64,000 nt of DNA from Sphingomonadales bacterium (GTDB taxonomy: Bacteria; Pseudomonadota; Alphaproteobacteria; Sphingomonadales; Sphingomonadaceae), in the NCBI GenBank assembly GCA_014763545.1, contig JACXVD010000008.1:1-64000 (forward strand), read 5' to 3'. Below, piece after piece: positions 25,274 to 32,773 of this stretch (the stretch's first letter is position 1; the number at the start of each line of letters is the position of its first letter). The translations under genes and the position numbers were made by a program. Below the pieces are notes generated by a model, which saw only the letters and a list, made by a program, of their open reading frames with translations, had not been told where the DNA came from and did not search any database.

Positions 25274-26743
25274 TCAGGCGCGCGGCGCCTGGCGGCGGTA
25301 GCTTAGCGCCTCGGCGACATGGATGCGGCCGACCGCCTCCGCCCCGGCGAGATCGGCGATGGTGCGCGCAACCCGCAGCATGCGGGTGTAGCCGCGCGCC
25401 GAGAGGCGCATCGCCTCGGCTGCCTGGAGCAGCAGCTTGCGGCCTGGCTCATCCGGCGTGGCGTAGCGTTCGAGTGCGTCGCCGCTTAGCTCGGCGTTGG
25501 TCCGGGCGCGGGTCTCCTCCGCACGCGCGGTCTGGACCTTGCGCGCGGCGGCGACCCGCGCGGCGACTTCGGCGCTGCCTTCGGCTGGAGGCGGCAGGGC
25601 AAGGTCCATCGCGCTCACCGGGTCGACCTCCACATGCAGGTCGATGCGGTCGAGCAGCGGGCCGGAGACTTTCGACTGGTAATCGGCTGCGCAGCGCGGT
25701 GCGCGCGAACAGGCGAGCGCCGGATCGCCCAGATGGCCGCAGCGACAGGGGTTCATCGCCGCCACCAGCTGCACCCGCGCCGGGAAGGTGACATGCGCAT
25801 TGGCGCGGGCGACATCGACGCTGCCGGTTTCGAGCGGCTGGCGCAGCGAATCGAGCACGGCGCGCTGGAATTCGGGCAATTCGTCGAGGAACAGCACGCC
25901 GAGATGCGCCATGCTCACCTCGCCCGGGCGCACCTTCAGCCCGCCGCCGGTGAGGGCGGCCATGCTCGCCGAATGATGCGGCGCGCGGAACGGTCGCTGG
26001 CGGCTGATCCGGCCGCCTTCGAGCGTGCCTGCGACCGAAGCGACCATCGACACTTCCAGCGCCTCGCCCGGCGTCAGATCGGGCAAGATGCCGGGCAGGC
26101 ACGATGCCAGCAGGCTCTTGCCCGCACCCGGCGGGCCGATCATCAGCAAATTGTGGCCGCCCGCCGCCGCGATTTCGAGCGCACGCTTGGCGGTTTCCTG
26201 CCCCTTGACCTGTTTCAGGTCCGGGCCCGGCACCGCCGGTTCGACCTCGCCCGGTTGCGGGGCGGGCAGCGACTGCGTGCCTTTCAGGTGGTTGAGCAGG
26301 CTGACGAGATCGGGCGCGGCAAGCACCGGCACGCCGCTGGCCCAGCGCGCTTCCGCCCCTTGCGCCGCTGGGCACAACAGGCCGCATTCATGCTCGCTCG
26401 CATGCAGCGCGGCCAGCAGCACGCCGGGTGAGGCGACGATCCGCCCGTCGAGCGCCAGTTCGCCCACGGCCACGTAATCGGTCAGCTGTTCGGCATCGGT
26501 CACACCCATTGCCGCCAGCAGCGCCAGCGCGATGGGCAAATCGTAGTGGCTGCCTTCCTTGGGCAGGTCGGCGGGCGAGAGATTGACCGTGATCCGCTTG
26601 GGCGGGAGCGACAGGCCCATCGCGGCCAGCGCAGCCTGAACCCGCTCGCGGCTTTCGCCGACCGCCTTGTCGGGCAGGCCGACGACGGAGAATCGTGGCA
26701 GGCCCGGCGCGAGCTGGCATTGCACCTCCACGCTGCGCGCCTC
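25274..26743 (-). pseudogene. comM: ComM/YifB Mg-chelatase-like AAA protein, 5' end cut off by prophage
   Basis: Reads EARSVEVQCQLAPGLPRF at its N-terminal end, an internal position in the family, which normally has some 15 residues more. It then shows the ChlI domain (VNLSPADLPKEGSHYDLPIA), Walker A GPPGAGKSLLASCLPG, Walker B FLDELPEF, a CRCGHLGDP cysteine motif and the C-terminal MG-chelatase domain. Host codons end with GAG (Glu) at 26741-26743. The next bases belong to the prophage end, and a TAG in frame follows five codons later. A GTG at 26731 could restart translation. ComM is a hexameric helicase for branch migration in natural transformation. Confidence 0.85.
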
Positions 26744-27189
26744 TGTTAGGGGACACTAGGGGTTAGAGTGCCGTTGACCCGGGATTTTTTGGGCTTCGCC
26801 GGGATTTCGTGGGACGGAACCCACGGAAAAGTGGGCGTCCCCGCAGTCACGATAGAATTGGGCGGTTGAGCGGCGTTGTCTAGAGTCGCGGTTAATTTAG
26901 TCGATGATCGGACAAGTCCGGCTGGGTTCGCCATTTCTGAGAGGCCTGGCCCAGGTTGACCTCTTAACGGCTAAATTCCGCGCTCTGAGGTGCATCTCAG
27001 AGGTGGATCATGCGCCGTTGACGTGCCAATAAGTGCGACAGAACCGGGACATCACGCGTCCCAGTTTGGCAACCATGTCCCAGTTCCACCAAAGGCGCGG
27101 AATTCAGCTGTTCTCCGCGCGTCGAACAAGCTTGCTGCCAATCATCGCAGAGAAAGAACTGGGACAGGTTTCCGGCCTGCTGGGGCCGG
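26744..27189. repeat. Prophage left end (attL) with transposase-site-like repeats
   Basis: 446 bp without a gene. The terminal TGT is followed by three similar blocks with 20-22 bp spacing: CCCGGGATTTTTTGGG (26778-26793), GCCGGGATTTCGTGGG (26798-26813) and the shorter ACGGAAAAGTGGG (26823-26835). Mu-type ends carry several imperfect copies of a transposase-binding site spaced about 20-30 bp, so these are the probable MuA sites. Further in are four copies of a GAACYGGGACA-type word (separate entry). Confidence 0.7.
27042..27165. repeat. Four copies of AACYGGGAC in both orientations
   Basis: AACCGGGAC at 27042-27050 and AACTGGGAC at 27157-27165 on the plus strand; GTCCCAGTT at 27058-27066 and 27077-27085, the reverse complement. 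Three of the four extend to GAACYGGGACA. The cluster sits between the terminal repeats and the zinc-ribbon gene. It may be a transposase-site array or an operator cluster for the outward-facing gene. Confidence 0.65.
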
Positions 27190-27420
27190 TCACCAGTGCG
27201 CGTCACTGGGTGAGATGGTCGCCCGGCATGCACCGCATTTCGAGCAGCGCATACAATTTTCGGCTGATGAGATCGACATGCGCTTGTTGCGACGATGCAC
27301 CTCCATGGCGAGCAGCGAAGGATGCCATATCGCTGAGTGCCCGCAGGTCTCGCAGGTGACCTTGGCGGCATAGCCGCGCCGAGCATAGTCGGTTAGAGAA
27401 TCGAGGCGGATGGTACCCAT
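27190..27420 (-). CDS. Small zinc-ribbon-like protein
   Basis: A 76-residue protein starting MGTIRLDSLTDYARRGY; AAGGCAG precedes the ATG at 27420. CETCGH (about 24-29) and CSKCGA (about 59-64) form a two-pair CxxC knuckle likely to bind zinc. Proteins of this shape, with the same opening, recur in sphingomonads as conserved hypotheticals. It is divergent from the SRAP gene (34 bp gap) and points to the prophage end. Function unknown; nucleic-acid binding is plausible. Confidence 0.65.
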   Translation of the reverse strand: MGTIRLDSLTDYARRGYAAKVTCETCGHSAIWHPSLLAMEVHRRNKRMSISSAENCMRCSKCGACRATISPSDAHW

Positions 27421-27454
27421 CTGCCTTGATGGAACAGAAAGCGAACAAAGATCA

Positions 27455-28057
27455 ATGTGCAACCTCTACCGCATGACGAAGTCGGCAGCTGAAATTGCGC
27501 GCTTATTTTCGGCCAGTGATGCGTCAACGGGCACTAACTTCGCGACCGAGGTATATCCCGGCTACCCCGGCGCCGTGATCGCGGCGGGCGACCTTCGATC
27601 GATGGTTTGGGGTTTCCCCCTCGTGCTACGCAGCAAAAAGACCGGCGCTCCGCTCAAACCGAAGCCGGTGAACAATGCCCGCACCGACAAGCTCAGTAGC
27701 CCGATGTGGCGCAACAGTTTCGAGCAGCGGCGATGCCTGATACCGCTCACCGCCTGGGCCGAGGCAGAAGGACCGAAAGGCGCGATGACGCGCACCTGGC
27801 TAAGCGTGGCGGATGCAGAAGCATTTGCGGTCGCGGGGATTTGGCGCGTCAGTGCCGAATGGGGCGAATGCTATTCGATGGTGATGACAGATGCAGCCGG
27901 AGATGCGGCAATGGTTCACAGCCGGATGCCAGTCGTCCTTAGGGCTGACGATTGCGAAGTGTGGGAGAATGGTCCGCCCGGCGATGCGCTAGCACTTTGC
28001 CGGCCTTACACCGGGCGGATTGAAATCGAGCGCACCGCTGAACGTTGGGCGCGCTGA
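27455..28057 (+). CDS. SRAP-domain protein (YedK/HMCES type)
   Basis: A 200-residue SOS-response-associated peptidase family protein. After Met1 removal the catalytic Cys2 (MCNLYRMT) becomes N-terminal, forming thiazolidine cross-links with abasic sites in single-stranded DNA. NARTDKL and VHSRMPVVL provide the conserved Asn and His of the family. It is an accessory gene within the prophage left arm, unusual there. It may protect replicating phage DNA or counter abasic-site-generating defences. AT content is higher than that of the host genes. Confidence 0.85.
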   Translation: MCNLYRMTKSAAEIARLFSASDASTGTNFATEVYPGYPGAVIAAGDLRSMVWGFPLVLRSKKTGAPLKPKPVNNARTDKLSSPMWRNSFEQRRCLIPLTAWAEAEGPKGAMTRTWLSVADAEAFAVAGIWRVSAEWGECYSMVMTDAAGDAAMVHSRMPVVLRADDCEVWENGPPGDALALCRPYTGRIEIERTAERWAR

Positions 28058-28063
28058 GGCCAA

Positions 28064-28147
28064 TCAGAAAAGCGAATATACGAGAGACACCAAGCTCAAG
28101 GCATAGAGAGCCAGCAATATGGCGAACTCGATGTGAATGGCCTTCAC
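28064..28147 (-). CDS. Possible 27-residue single-span membrane peptide
   Basis: From a GTG at 28147 the frame reads KAIHIEFAILLALYALSLVSLVYSLF and stops at 28064, one hydrophobic helix with a short polar start. The same frame is open further upstream (SPSFLGPTNDGARVLV) to a TAG next to the lipoprotein gene end, so it could also be the remnant of a longer gene. No strong ribosome site was seen. Confidence 0.3.
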   Translation of the reverse strand: MKAIHIEFAILLALYALSLVSLVYSLF

Positions 28148-28204
28148 CAGAACACGCGCCCCATCATTGGTTGGACCAAGGAATGAAGGTGACGATGATA
28201 CAGG

Positions 28205-28693
28205 CTAGTTCTCCCTGATCCCTGCGACCATATTTTCCAGGACCAATTGGCATTCGCTTAGCCGTGGCGAACCCATGAATGACTTTATCCGGCCACACAG
28301 GAAGGTTACCCGGTCGCCTTTCTTCACGTCCAAGGCTTGTTGTTCAAAGCCGGCTGCGAGCCGGATGCTCGGAGTTGGCAGGACATCGGCCGATAGGTGG
28401 ATGACAGGTTCATCGCCAAAGTCGGACGAGACGCTGTCGATCGTTCCTTCGACAGCCAGCCACCGCCCCTCATAGTCTCGCTGTGCGGTCAGCTCGTTAG
28501 CTTCATAGGCGGCAACGATCTCCGCCACGTCAACCAGCGATGCTCTGGCGATATCTCCATCGCTTACAGGAGGTAAGGCGCCGGCCCCGTCGTCATCCGC
28601 AATGTCATAATTCAGATCAGCACTGGCTTCATCGCTGCTCTGCGGGCCGCAGCTCGCCAGAGCCAACAGCAAGATCAACCAACCAGTCTTCAT
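28205..28693 (-). CDS. OB-fold lipoprotein, prophage accessory
   Basis: A 162-residue lipoprotein (lipobox LASC, Cys15). Residues about 55-155 match the pattern of small tRNA_anti-like OB-fold lipoproteins: VAAYEANELTAQRDYEGRWLAVEGTIDSVSSD, then VIHLSAD, KKGDRVTFLCGRIKSFMGSPRLSECQLV. Such domains occur in periplasmic proteins of unclear role. The gene overlaps the repressor stop by 4 bp and is co-transcribed with it, so it is probably expressed in the lysogen. Envelope location suggests superinfection exclusion or another lysogenic-conversion role; this is inference. Confidence 0.7.
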   Translation of the reverse strand: MKTGWLILLLALASCGPQSSDEASADLNYDIADDDGAGALPPVSDGDIARASLVDVAEIVAAYEANELTAQRDYEGRWLAVEGTIDSVSSDFGDEPVIHLSADVLPTPSIRLAAGFEQQALDVKKGDRVTFLCGRIKSFMGSPRLSECQLVLENMVAGIREN

Positions 28694-29376
28694 AGTCGCC
28701 TCACGACTGCGATCACGCGGCCAATGATGGTCAGTTCGTCCTGGCCAACCGGGTAATCCGCGACATGTTCGTTGTCTGACTTAAGCACAACATCACCACC
28801 CGGCTTAATGCGTACCCGCTTAACCATGCCGATACCGCTGACGGCGAGAACCCAGATCTGATCGTTCATACGAATGGCATCGCGGCTGAGATCGATCAAT
28901 ATCACGTCACGATCCGAAATAGTTGGTTCCATACTGTCGCCGATGCCGTGCGACCAGCAGAGCTGGTTGGCAGGAGCCGAAGTAAGCATCCGGATAAAGT
29001 CTCGCGGGAAATGCCGCATCACTTCACCCGGATCGATCCCATCAAGGAATGCGCCGCCCATTCCATAGCCCAGTTCGAGCATCGGTATTGCGAGGCTGTC
29101 ATCGGACACATTTGGAGAGGCGTGGCGAAAAGGAAGATGTCGTTCGAGAACGAGGCCACCCGGCAATGTCGATGCTCGCTCGCCAGTCGCAACATAGTCC
29201 AAGTCGAGACCGTGTTTGCTGAGGCGGTCCAGATAATCGAGCGGAATGGATGAGCCGCCATTTTCGTAGGCGAGCTGGGTATTCTTCGACACGCCGCCGA
29301 GTTCTCCCAACGCCTTCTGGCTTAGGCCAAGACGCTCGCGTTCCTCGCGCAATCGTGCGGCGAAATGCTCAGCCAC
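28690..29376 (-). CDS. Phage repressor with S24 (LexA-like) peptidase domain
   Basis: A 228-residue repressor. The GTG start at 29376 places the HTH at once: LREERERLGLSQKALGELGGVSKNTQLAYENG. The C-terminal half is a LexA/UmuD-type domain with Ser148 in GIGDSMEPTI and Lys186 in GMVKRVRI as the self-cleavage dyad. This makes induction by RecA/DNA damage likely, unlike the Clp-controlled c repressor of phage Mu itself. Divergent from the early operon starting at 29462; operator-like repeats lie between. Confidence 0.88.
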   Translation of the reverse strand: MAEHFAARLREERERLGLSQKALGELGGVSKNTQLAYENGGSSIPLDYLDRLSKHGLDLDYVATGERASTLPGGLVLERHLPFRHASPNVSDDSLAIPMLELGYGMGGAFLDGIDPGEVMRHFPRDFIRMLTSAPANQLCWSHGIGDSMEPTISDRDVILIDLSRDAIRMNDQIWVLAVSGIGMVKRVRIKPGGDVVLKSDNEHVADYPVGQDELTIIGRVIAVVRRL

Positions 29377-29383
29377 AAAAAAT

Positions 29384-29435
29384 CCCAAATTTCTGGGTTG
29401 AAAGGTACATATTTTTGGGGCATGGTCCAAAAAAT
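29384..29435. promoter_or_regulatory. Operator-like inverted repeats between repressor and early operon
   Basis: CCCA-6-TGGG at 29384-29397 and TTTTTGG (29412-29418) facing CCAAAAA (29427-29433) across 8 bp. Both show A/T runs next to GG/CC, are AT-rich against the GC-rich surroundings, and lie in the 85-bp divergent control region. Probable binding sites for the S24 repressor and the Ner-like protein. Confidence 0.55.
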
Positions 29436-29461
29436 AGGGACAACTTATTGGACTGCGCCAA

Positions 29462-29656
29462 ATGCTCTTGGACCAGATGCACCCGGAGGACGTCAAGGCC
29501 GTAATTCGTAAGCGTTATGGGACTGTCGCCCACTTCGTCGAAGTCTTCGACCTCCCGCGCACGGGGGTGAGCGATCTCTTTCGCGGTCGCACTTCGGACC
29601 GGGTCAGCAAGGCTGTGGAATCCGTCCTCGTCCAGGATCGGAAGGAAGCGGCATGA
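29462..29656 (+). CDS. Ner-like DNA-binding regulator
   Basis: A 64-residue protein (59 if the ATG at 29477 is used) with one HTH: MHPEDVKAVIRKRYGTVAHFVEVFDLPRTGVSDLFRGR. Size, position as first early gene opposite the repressor, and HTH layout match Ner of Mu-like phages, which down-regulates early and repressor promoters. Confidence 0.7.
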   Translation: MLLDQMHPEDVKAVIRKRYGTVAHFVEVFDLPRTGVSDLFRGRTSDRVSKAVESVLVQDRKEAA

Positions 29657-29949
29657 GCGCGTCCAGCAAGCGGTTGACTGGATCATCGCCAGTGCCCCCG
29701 CCGTGCGAGGGGCCGAAGATCGGTCGGTTCGCCAGCAAGGAGCATTACGAATGGCTGGCAGCAGAGAGCATGCGGCTGATGGCCCTGTTCGGCATCGAAA
29801 AGAGCGATGCCACTGCGATTGCACGGCAGTTCCGCGGCTATCCCGAGCAGCGGCGGGCAGATGATTTGGTGCGGCACGCAGCGCTGACGCTGCGGGCGCG
29901 CCAGCGTTTCCTGTCGAGGGGCCGCAAGATGAAGGGGCTGGCAGCATGA
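29653..29949 (+). CDS. Hypothetical early phage protein
   Basis: A 98-residue, basic protein overlapping both neighbours by 4 bp (ATGA). Centre reads FASKEHYEWLAAESMRLMALFGIEK, mostly helical. No family recognised. Confidence 0.6.
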   Translation: MSASSKRLTGSSPVPPPCEGPKIGRFASKEHYEWLAAESMRLMALFGIEKSDATAIARQFRGYPEQRRADDLVRHAALTLRARQRFLSRGRKMKGLAA

Positions 29950-30701
29950 GCAGCTCCAAGCTTTGGGTGCAGACGCTACGTGGCGGCGAGCTGACGCTGG
30001 CGGGCAAGCGCTACTGGTCGCCCGATTGCACCGTGCTGAAGCACAACAGCTGGCACGAAGTGCAAGCGATCGGCGATGACTGGCGGTGGATCGAAATCCG
30101 GTTCCAGGGCGAGGTGATCCGTGCATCGCGGCTCCAGGACTGCGGGTTTCTTGATGCCGAAGGCGAGCGAGCGCTTCGCGAACGGAAGAAGGCGCTGCAG
30201 GAGGCGGTCAGAACTCAGCTGGCCAGAGAGGCGTTTGAGAGCCAAGATATTCTTGAGCGGCTCGGGCTGCATCTGCGCATACTTCCCGATCTGATCGATC
30301 AGGCGCTGGCTCAAGCGAATGCCCTGTCAGAGCGTGAAGCAGGGCAAGGCCTTGTCGGGCGCGCCAGTGAGCCGCCAGAAGAAGAAGATGGCGATGAAGC
30401 TGATCGGGCGCCACTGCCAGAACTCGTTCCAATTCGCGCTTCGACTTCGAGCGAAGCAGGGTGTCCAGAATGCGGCTATTGTCCTTCGCAAAGCGACGAA
30501 GTTCGGAAGAGCCAACCGCCTCATAGCTCTGGCGTAGCTGGGCCAGTCCCTCCGCCTCAAGGCGGTCTGACCAGCGAAGAACTTCCCGCTCCGCTTTCCG
30601 CGAAAAATCATCAAACCACATGCTGCCTCCAGTGCTGCTGTTGCCTGATGGCTAGGCGAGCCGGCGCCGGTCGTCATTGTCTAAGTGAGGTGGCGAAATG
30701 A
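29946..30701 (+). CDS. Stand-alone Mu-transposase C-terminal domain protein
   Basis: 251 codons. Residues 1-100 (RGGELTLAGKRYWSPDC, WIEIRFQGEVIRASRLQDCGFLDAEGERALRERKKALQE) parallel the C-terminal beta-barrel and basic helix of this phage's own transposase (ISLFGNRYWSPECRHY, VIEDYGFADQAGAKAASKRKKDH), but without any catalytic domain. Residues after about 130 are low-complexity and cysteine-rich, have atypical codon use and run antisense to another plausible ORF. The start overlaps the gene before and the stop overlaps the ParB-like gene start (ATGA), which supports an authentic full frame. It could modulate transposase assembly. The role is inferred. Confidence 0.6.
   Translation: MSSSKLWVQTLRGGELTLAGKRYWSPDCTVLKHNSWHEVQAIGDDWRWIEIRFQGEVIRASRLQDCGFLDAEGERALRERKKALQEAVRTQLAREAFESQDILERLGLHLRILPDLIDQALAQANALSEREAGQGLVGRASEPPEEEDGDEADRAPLPELVPIRASTSSEAGCPECGYCPSQSDEVRKSQPPHSSGVAGPVPPPQGGLTSEELPAPLSAKNHQTTCCLQCCCCLMARRAGAGRHCLSEVAK
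30208..30621 (-). CDS. Possible antisense gene in the early operon
   Basis: 137 codons starting MWFDDFSRKAEREVLRWSDRLEAEGLAQLRQSYE, with GGAGGCAGC directly before the ATG. The first 80 codons read like a charged helical protein. A second minus frame in the 3' part reads WRPISFIAIFFFWRLTG, so a frameshift is possible. It competes with the C-terminal tail of the plus-strand gene at 29946, and only one of the two may be real there. Confidence 0.35.
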   Translation of the reverse strand: MWFDDFSRKAEREVLRWSDRLEAEGLAQLRQSYEAVGSSELRRFAKDNSRILDTLLRSKSKRELERVLAVAPDQLHRHLLLLAAHWRARQGLALLHALTGHSLEPAPDRSDREVCADAARAAQEYLGSQTPLWPAEF

Positions 30702-31669
30702 ACGGCCACCCGCCTTTCTTCTCGAACGCCGAGGTCGTCGAGATCGACCCGGTCGAGATCTATGTCCCGGAGCGGATCGGCTTCCTGCATGAGGACAAGG
30801 CCGTTGCGCTTGGTCGCCTGATCGCGGTCGACGGGCAGCGCGATCCGATCAAGATCGCACGGCGCAGCGGCAATCCCAAGCAGCCATGGCAGCTGGTCAC
30901 CGGGCGGCATCGCCTGCGCGGTGCCGAGCTCGAGGGCATTTCGATCTTCGCGATCGAGGTGAACGGCAACGCCGAGGACTTCGCCGACCTCGAGGCGAGC
31001 GAAAACCTGCATCGCAGGCCGCTGTCACCAATCGAGCGGGCGAAATTCACTGCAGCCCTGGTGCGCGCGGCGCAGGAGCGGATCGCGCGCGAGCACGGTA
31101 CACTCAGCCATCAGCGCCTCGGCGCGAAGGCCCGCTGGGATCGCGTCAAACACGGTGAAACGAGCGCCGAAGAGGCGCTGCGAGACGAAACCGAAGATGC
31201 TTATGCCAAAATGGCACAAGCATACGGCTGGGAGGAATCGGTTGGCGAAGCGCTGGGCATGTCCCGCCGCACGATCCATCGCGATCTCTCGCTCTACCGG
31301 CTGCTCGTGGAGCCATTTCCCGAGTTGGCGGAGCCGCTCTCGAAGCATCCCGTCGTGGGCGAGAACGCGAGCCAGCTGAAGGCTATCGCCCAAGTCAAGG
31401 ACGAGGGGCAGCGCCGCGCGGTGATCGAGGCGTTGCTAGGTGACGACGAATTGAGCGCTGAACTGGCCCGCGCCCGTGTCGGGATCGATCGGCCGGGCGG
31501 CGCAGCGCCGACCGCCGAACAAAAGGTGCTGAGCGCGGTGATCGGAAATCTCGGCCGCCTGACCGCCACGCAGCAGAAGCACCATGTCGACAGCCTGGTG
31601 CGGGCGCTGAAATCCGACGAGGTCAAGCGCCAGCTGCGCGACCGGCTCAACGAGGAGCTGGGCGAATGA
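30698..31669 (+). CDS. ParB/Srx-fold nuclease-like DNA-binding protein
   Basis: A 323-residue protein. The N-terminal ParB-like domain has FLHEDKAVALGRLIAVDGQRDPIKI, VTGRHRLRGAELEG (the G-R-H-R box that binds CTP/ATP in the family) and LEASENLHRRPLSPIERAKF. An HTH follows, GEALGMSRRTIHRDLSLYRLL. GAGGTGG precedes the start. ParB-like proteins are frequent in early regions of Mu-like phages, perhaps for partition, transcription or target choice. No parA partner was seen. Confidence 0.8.
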   Translation: MNGHPPFFSNAEVVEIDPVEIYVPERIGFLHEDKAVALGRLIAVDGQRDPIKIARRSGNPKQPWQLVTGRHRLRGAELEGISIFAIEVNGNAEDFADLEASENLHRRPLSPIERAKFTAALVRAAQERIAREHGTLSHQRLGAKARWDRVKHGETSAEEALRDETEDAYAKMAQAYGWEESVGEALGMSRRTIHRDLSLYRLLVEPFPELAEPLSKHPVVGENASQLKAIAQVKDEGQRRAVIEALLGDDELSAELARARVGIDRPGGAAPTAEQKVLSAVIGNLGRLTATQQKHHVDSLVRALKSDEVKRQLRDRLNEELGE

Positions 31670-31848
31670 GAGCAAGCTATCCCCGTGCGATCGCATGGCT
31701 TGTGTGGAACGACGATTGTTCGTGGCTGGATGACAACGAGGCCACTCTGTCGATTACGGCCTGCCTCGTTTGCGATCTATTCGGCAAATCCGCCCGCCAG
31801 CTAGTGGCGGATATGCGGAAATTCCGCGCCGCCGAGGGTGATTCCTGA
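31666..31848 (+). CDS. Hypothetical small early phage protein
   Basis: 60 residues, MRASYPRAIAWLVWNDDCSWLDDNEATLSITACLVCDLFGK. Overlaps ParB-like gene (ATGA) and the methyltransferase start by one base. The segment TACLVCDLFGKSARQLVADM resembles a helix-turn-helix-like recognition segment, weakly. Function unknown. Confidence 0.55.
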   Translation: MRASYPRAIAWLVWNDDCSWLDDNEATLSITACLVCDLFGKSARQLVADMRKFRAAEGDS

Positions 31849-32549
31849 TGGCGCGCGGCGAAATCTCCACTGGGCGCAAGCGCAACAGCCATCCGCAGGA
31901 TTGGTGCGTCGACGAGAGCTGGGTGGCGTGGCAGCTGTTCGAGGCGCTGGGCCGCTTCGAGCAGGAGCGCGTTGCTGGCGAGGTGATCTGGGATCCGTGC
32001 GCAGGCAGCGGGCGGACCATGGTGACGTTCGCCGATGAGGGCTTCAAGGTATTCCTGTCGGACATCGTCGACAGGGTAGAGCGTGCCCTTTTCGGTGAGA
32101 ATTCCGATATTGCCTTTTTCCGCGCGGACTTCCTCGAAGAAACCGCTGCCCGCTCGGCCCGGCCATGCAGCATCGTCTGCAACCCGCCCTATTCCTACAT
32201 CGAAGGGATCGCCGAGGCCTTCGTCAGGCAGGCGCTGCGGATCGCGACACGCCGGGTCTGCATGGTGCTGCCGATCAAATGGCAGGGCAGCCAGACCCGC
32301 TTCGACCTGTTCGACCAGGATCATCCGCCGCAGGCGATCCTCGTCCTGACCCAGCGTCCCAGCATGCCGCCGGGAGACATGATCCCGGCGCTGGAAGCGG
32401 AGGGTAAGGCGTTTCGCGGCGGGGTGGTGGATTACGCCTGGTATGTCTGGAACGTGCAGCAGCCGACGCGGCGCCACCAGACGCGCATCATCTGGCTGCC
32501 GCCGCTGAACCGCCCCGACATGCTCGGCCCGATCGAGGGGCTAGCCTGA
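31848..32549 (+). CDS. Phage DNA adenine methyltransferase
   Basis: A 233-residue SAM-dependent methyltransferase. Motif I DPCAGSGRTM (49-58) binds SAM, and motif IV NPPY (112-115) is the N6-adenine/N4-cytosine catalytic motif. No target-recognition domain or restriction partner is visible. Probably modifies phage DNA to evade host restriction, a function that the mom system performs differently in Mu. Confidence 0.82.
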   Translation: MARGEISTGRKRNSHPQDWCVDESWVAWQLFEALGRFEQERVAGEVIWDPCAGSGRTMVTFADEGFKVFLSDIVDRVERALFGENSDIAFFRADFLEETAARSARPCSIVCNPPYSYIEGIAEAFVRQALRIATRRVCMVLPIKWQGSQTRFDLFDQDHPPQAILVLTQRPSMPPGDMIPALEAEGKAFRGGVVDYAWYVWNVQQPTRRHQTRIIWLPPLNRPDMLGPIEGLA

Positions 32550-32773
32550 TGGTTGGAATGACCGACAGAGAGCGGCAGATCGAAGAGCTGTATGATAGCG
32601 GTCTCCGTCCCAAGGAGATCGCCGAAGAGCTTGGCCTGTCTCGCCGGTACGCTCAACTGGTGATCTTCCGCCTCGGCTTGGCGGATACGGGAATCGACAT
32701 TCGCCATCACAAGGCGATGGAACGGGGGAGCACTGAGCTGCTTGCCGCGATCCGGCGGGAGCATGCGGCATGA
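32549..32773 (+). CDS. Small HTH protein
   Basis: 74 residues. TDRERQIEELYDSGLRPKEIAEELGLSRRYAQLVIFRLGL is a sigma-70 region 4/transposase-like helix-turn-helix. The ATG at 32558 is an alternative start. Early-operon regulator or replication accessory; target unknown. Confidence 0.6.
   Translation: MVGMTDRERQIEELYDSGLRPKEIAEELGLSRRYAQLVIFRLGLADTGIDIRHHKAMERGSTELLAAIRREHAA

Noticed and set aside
26746-26934. A 62-codon minus-strand frame upstream of comM
   Set aside because: It lies in the prophage end with transposase-site-like repeats, crosses them, and has no ribosome site; not the missing comM start.
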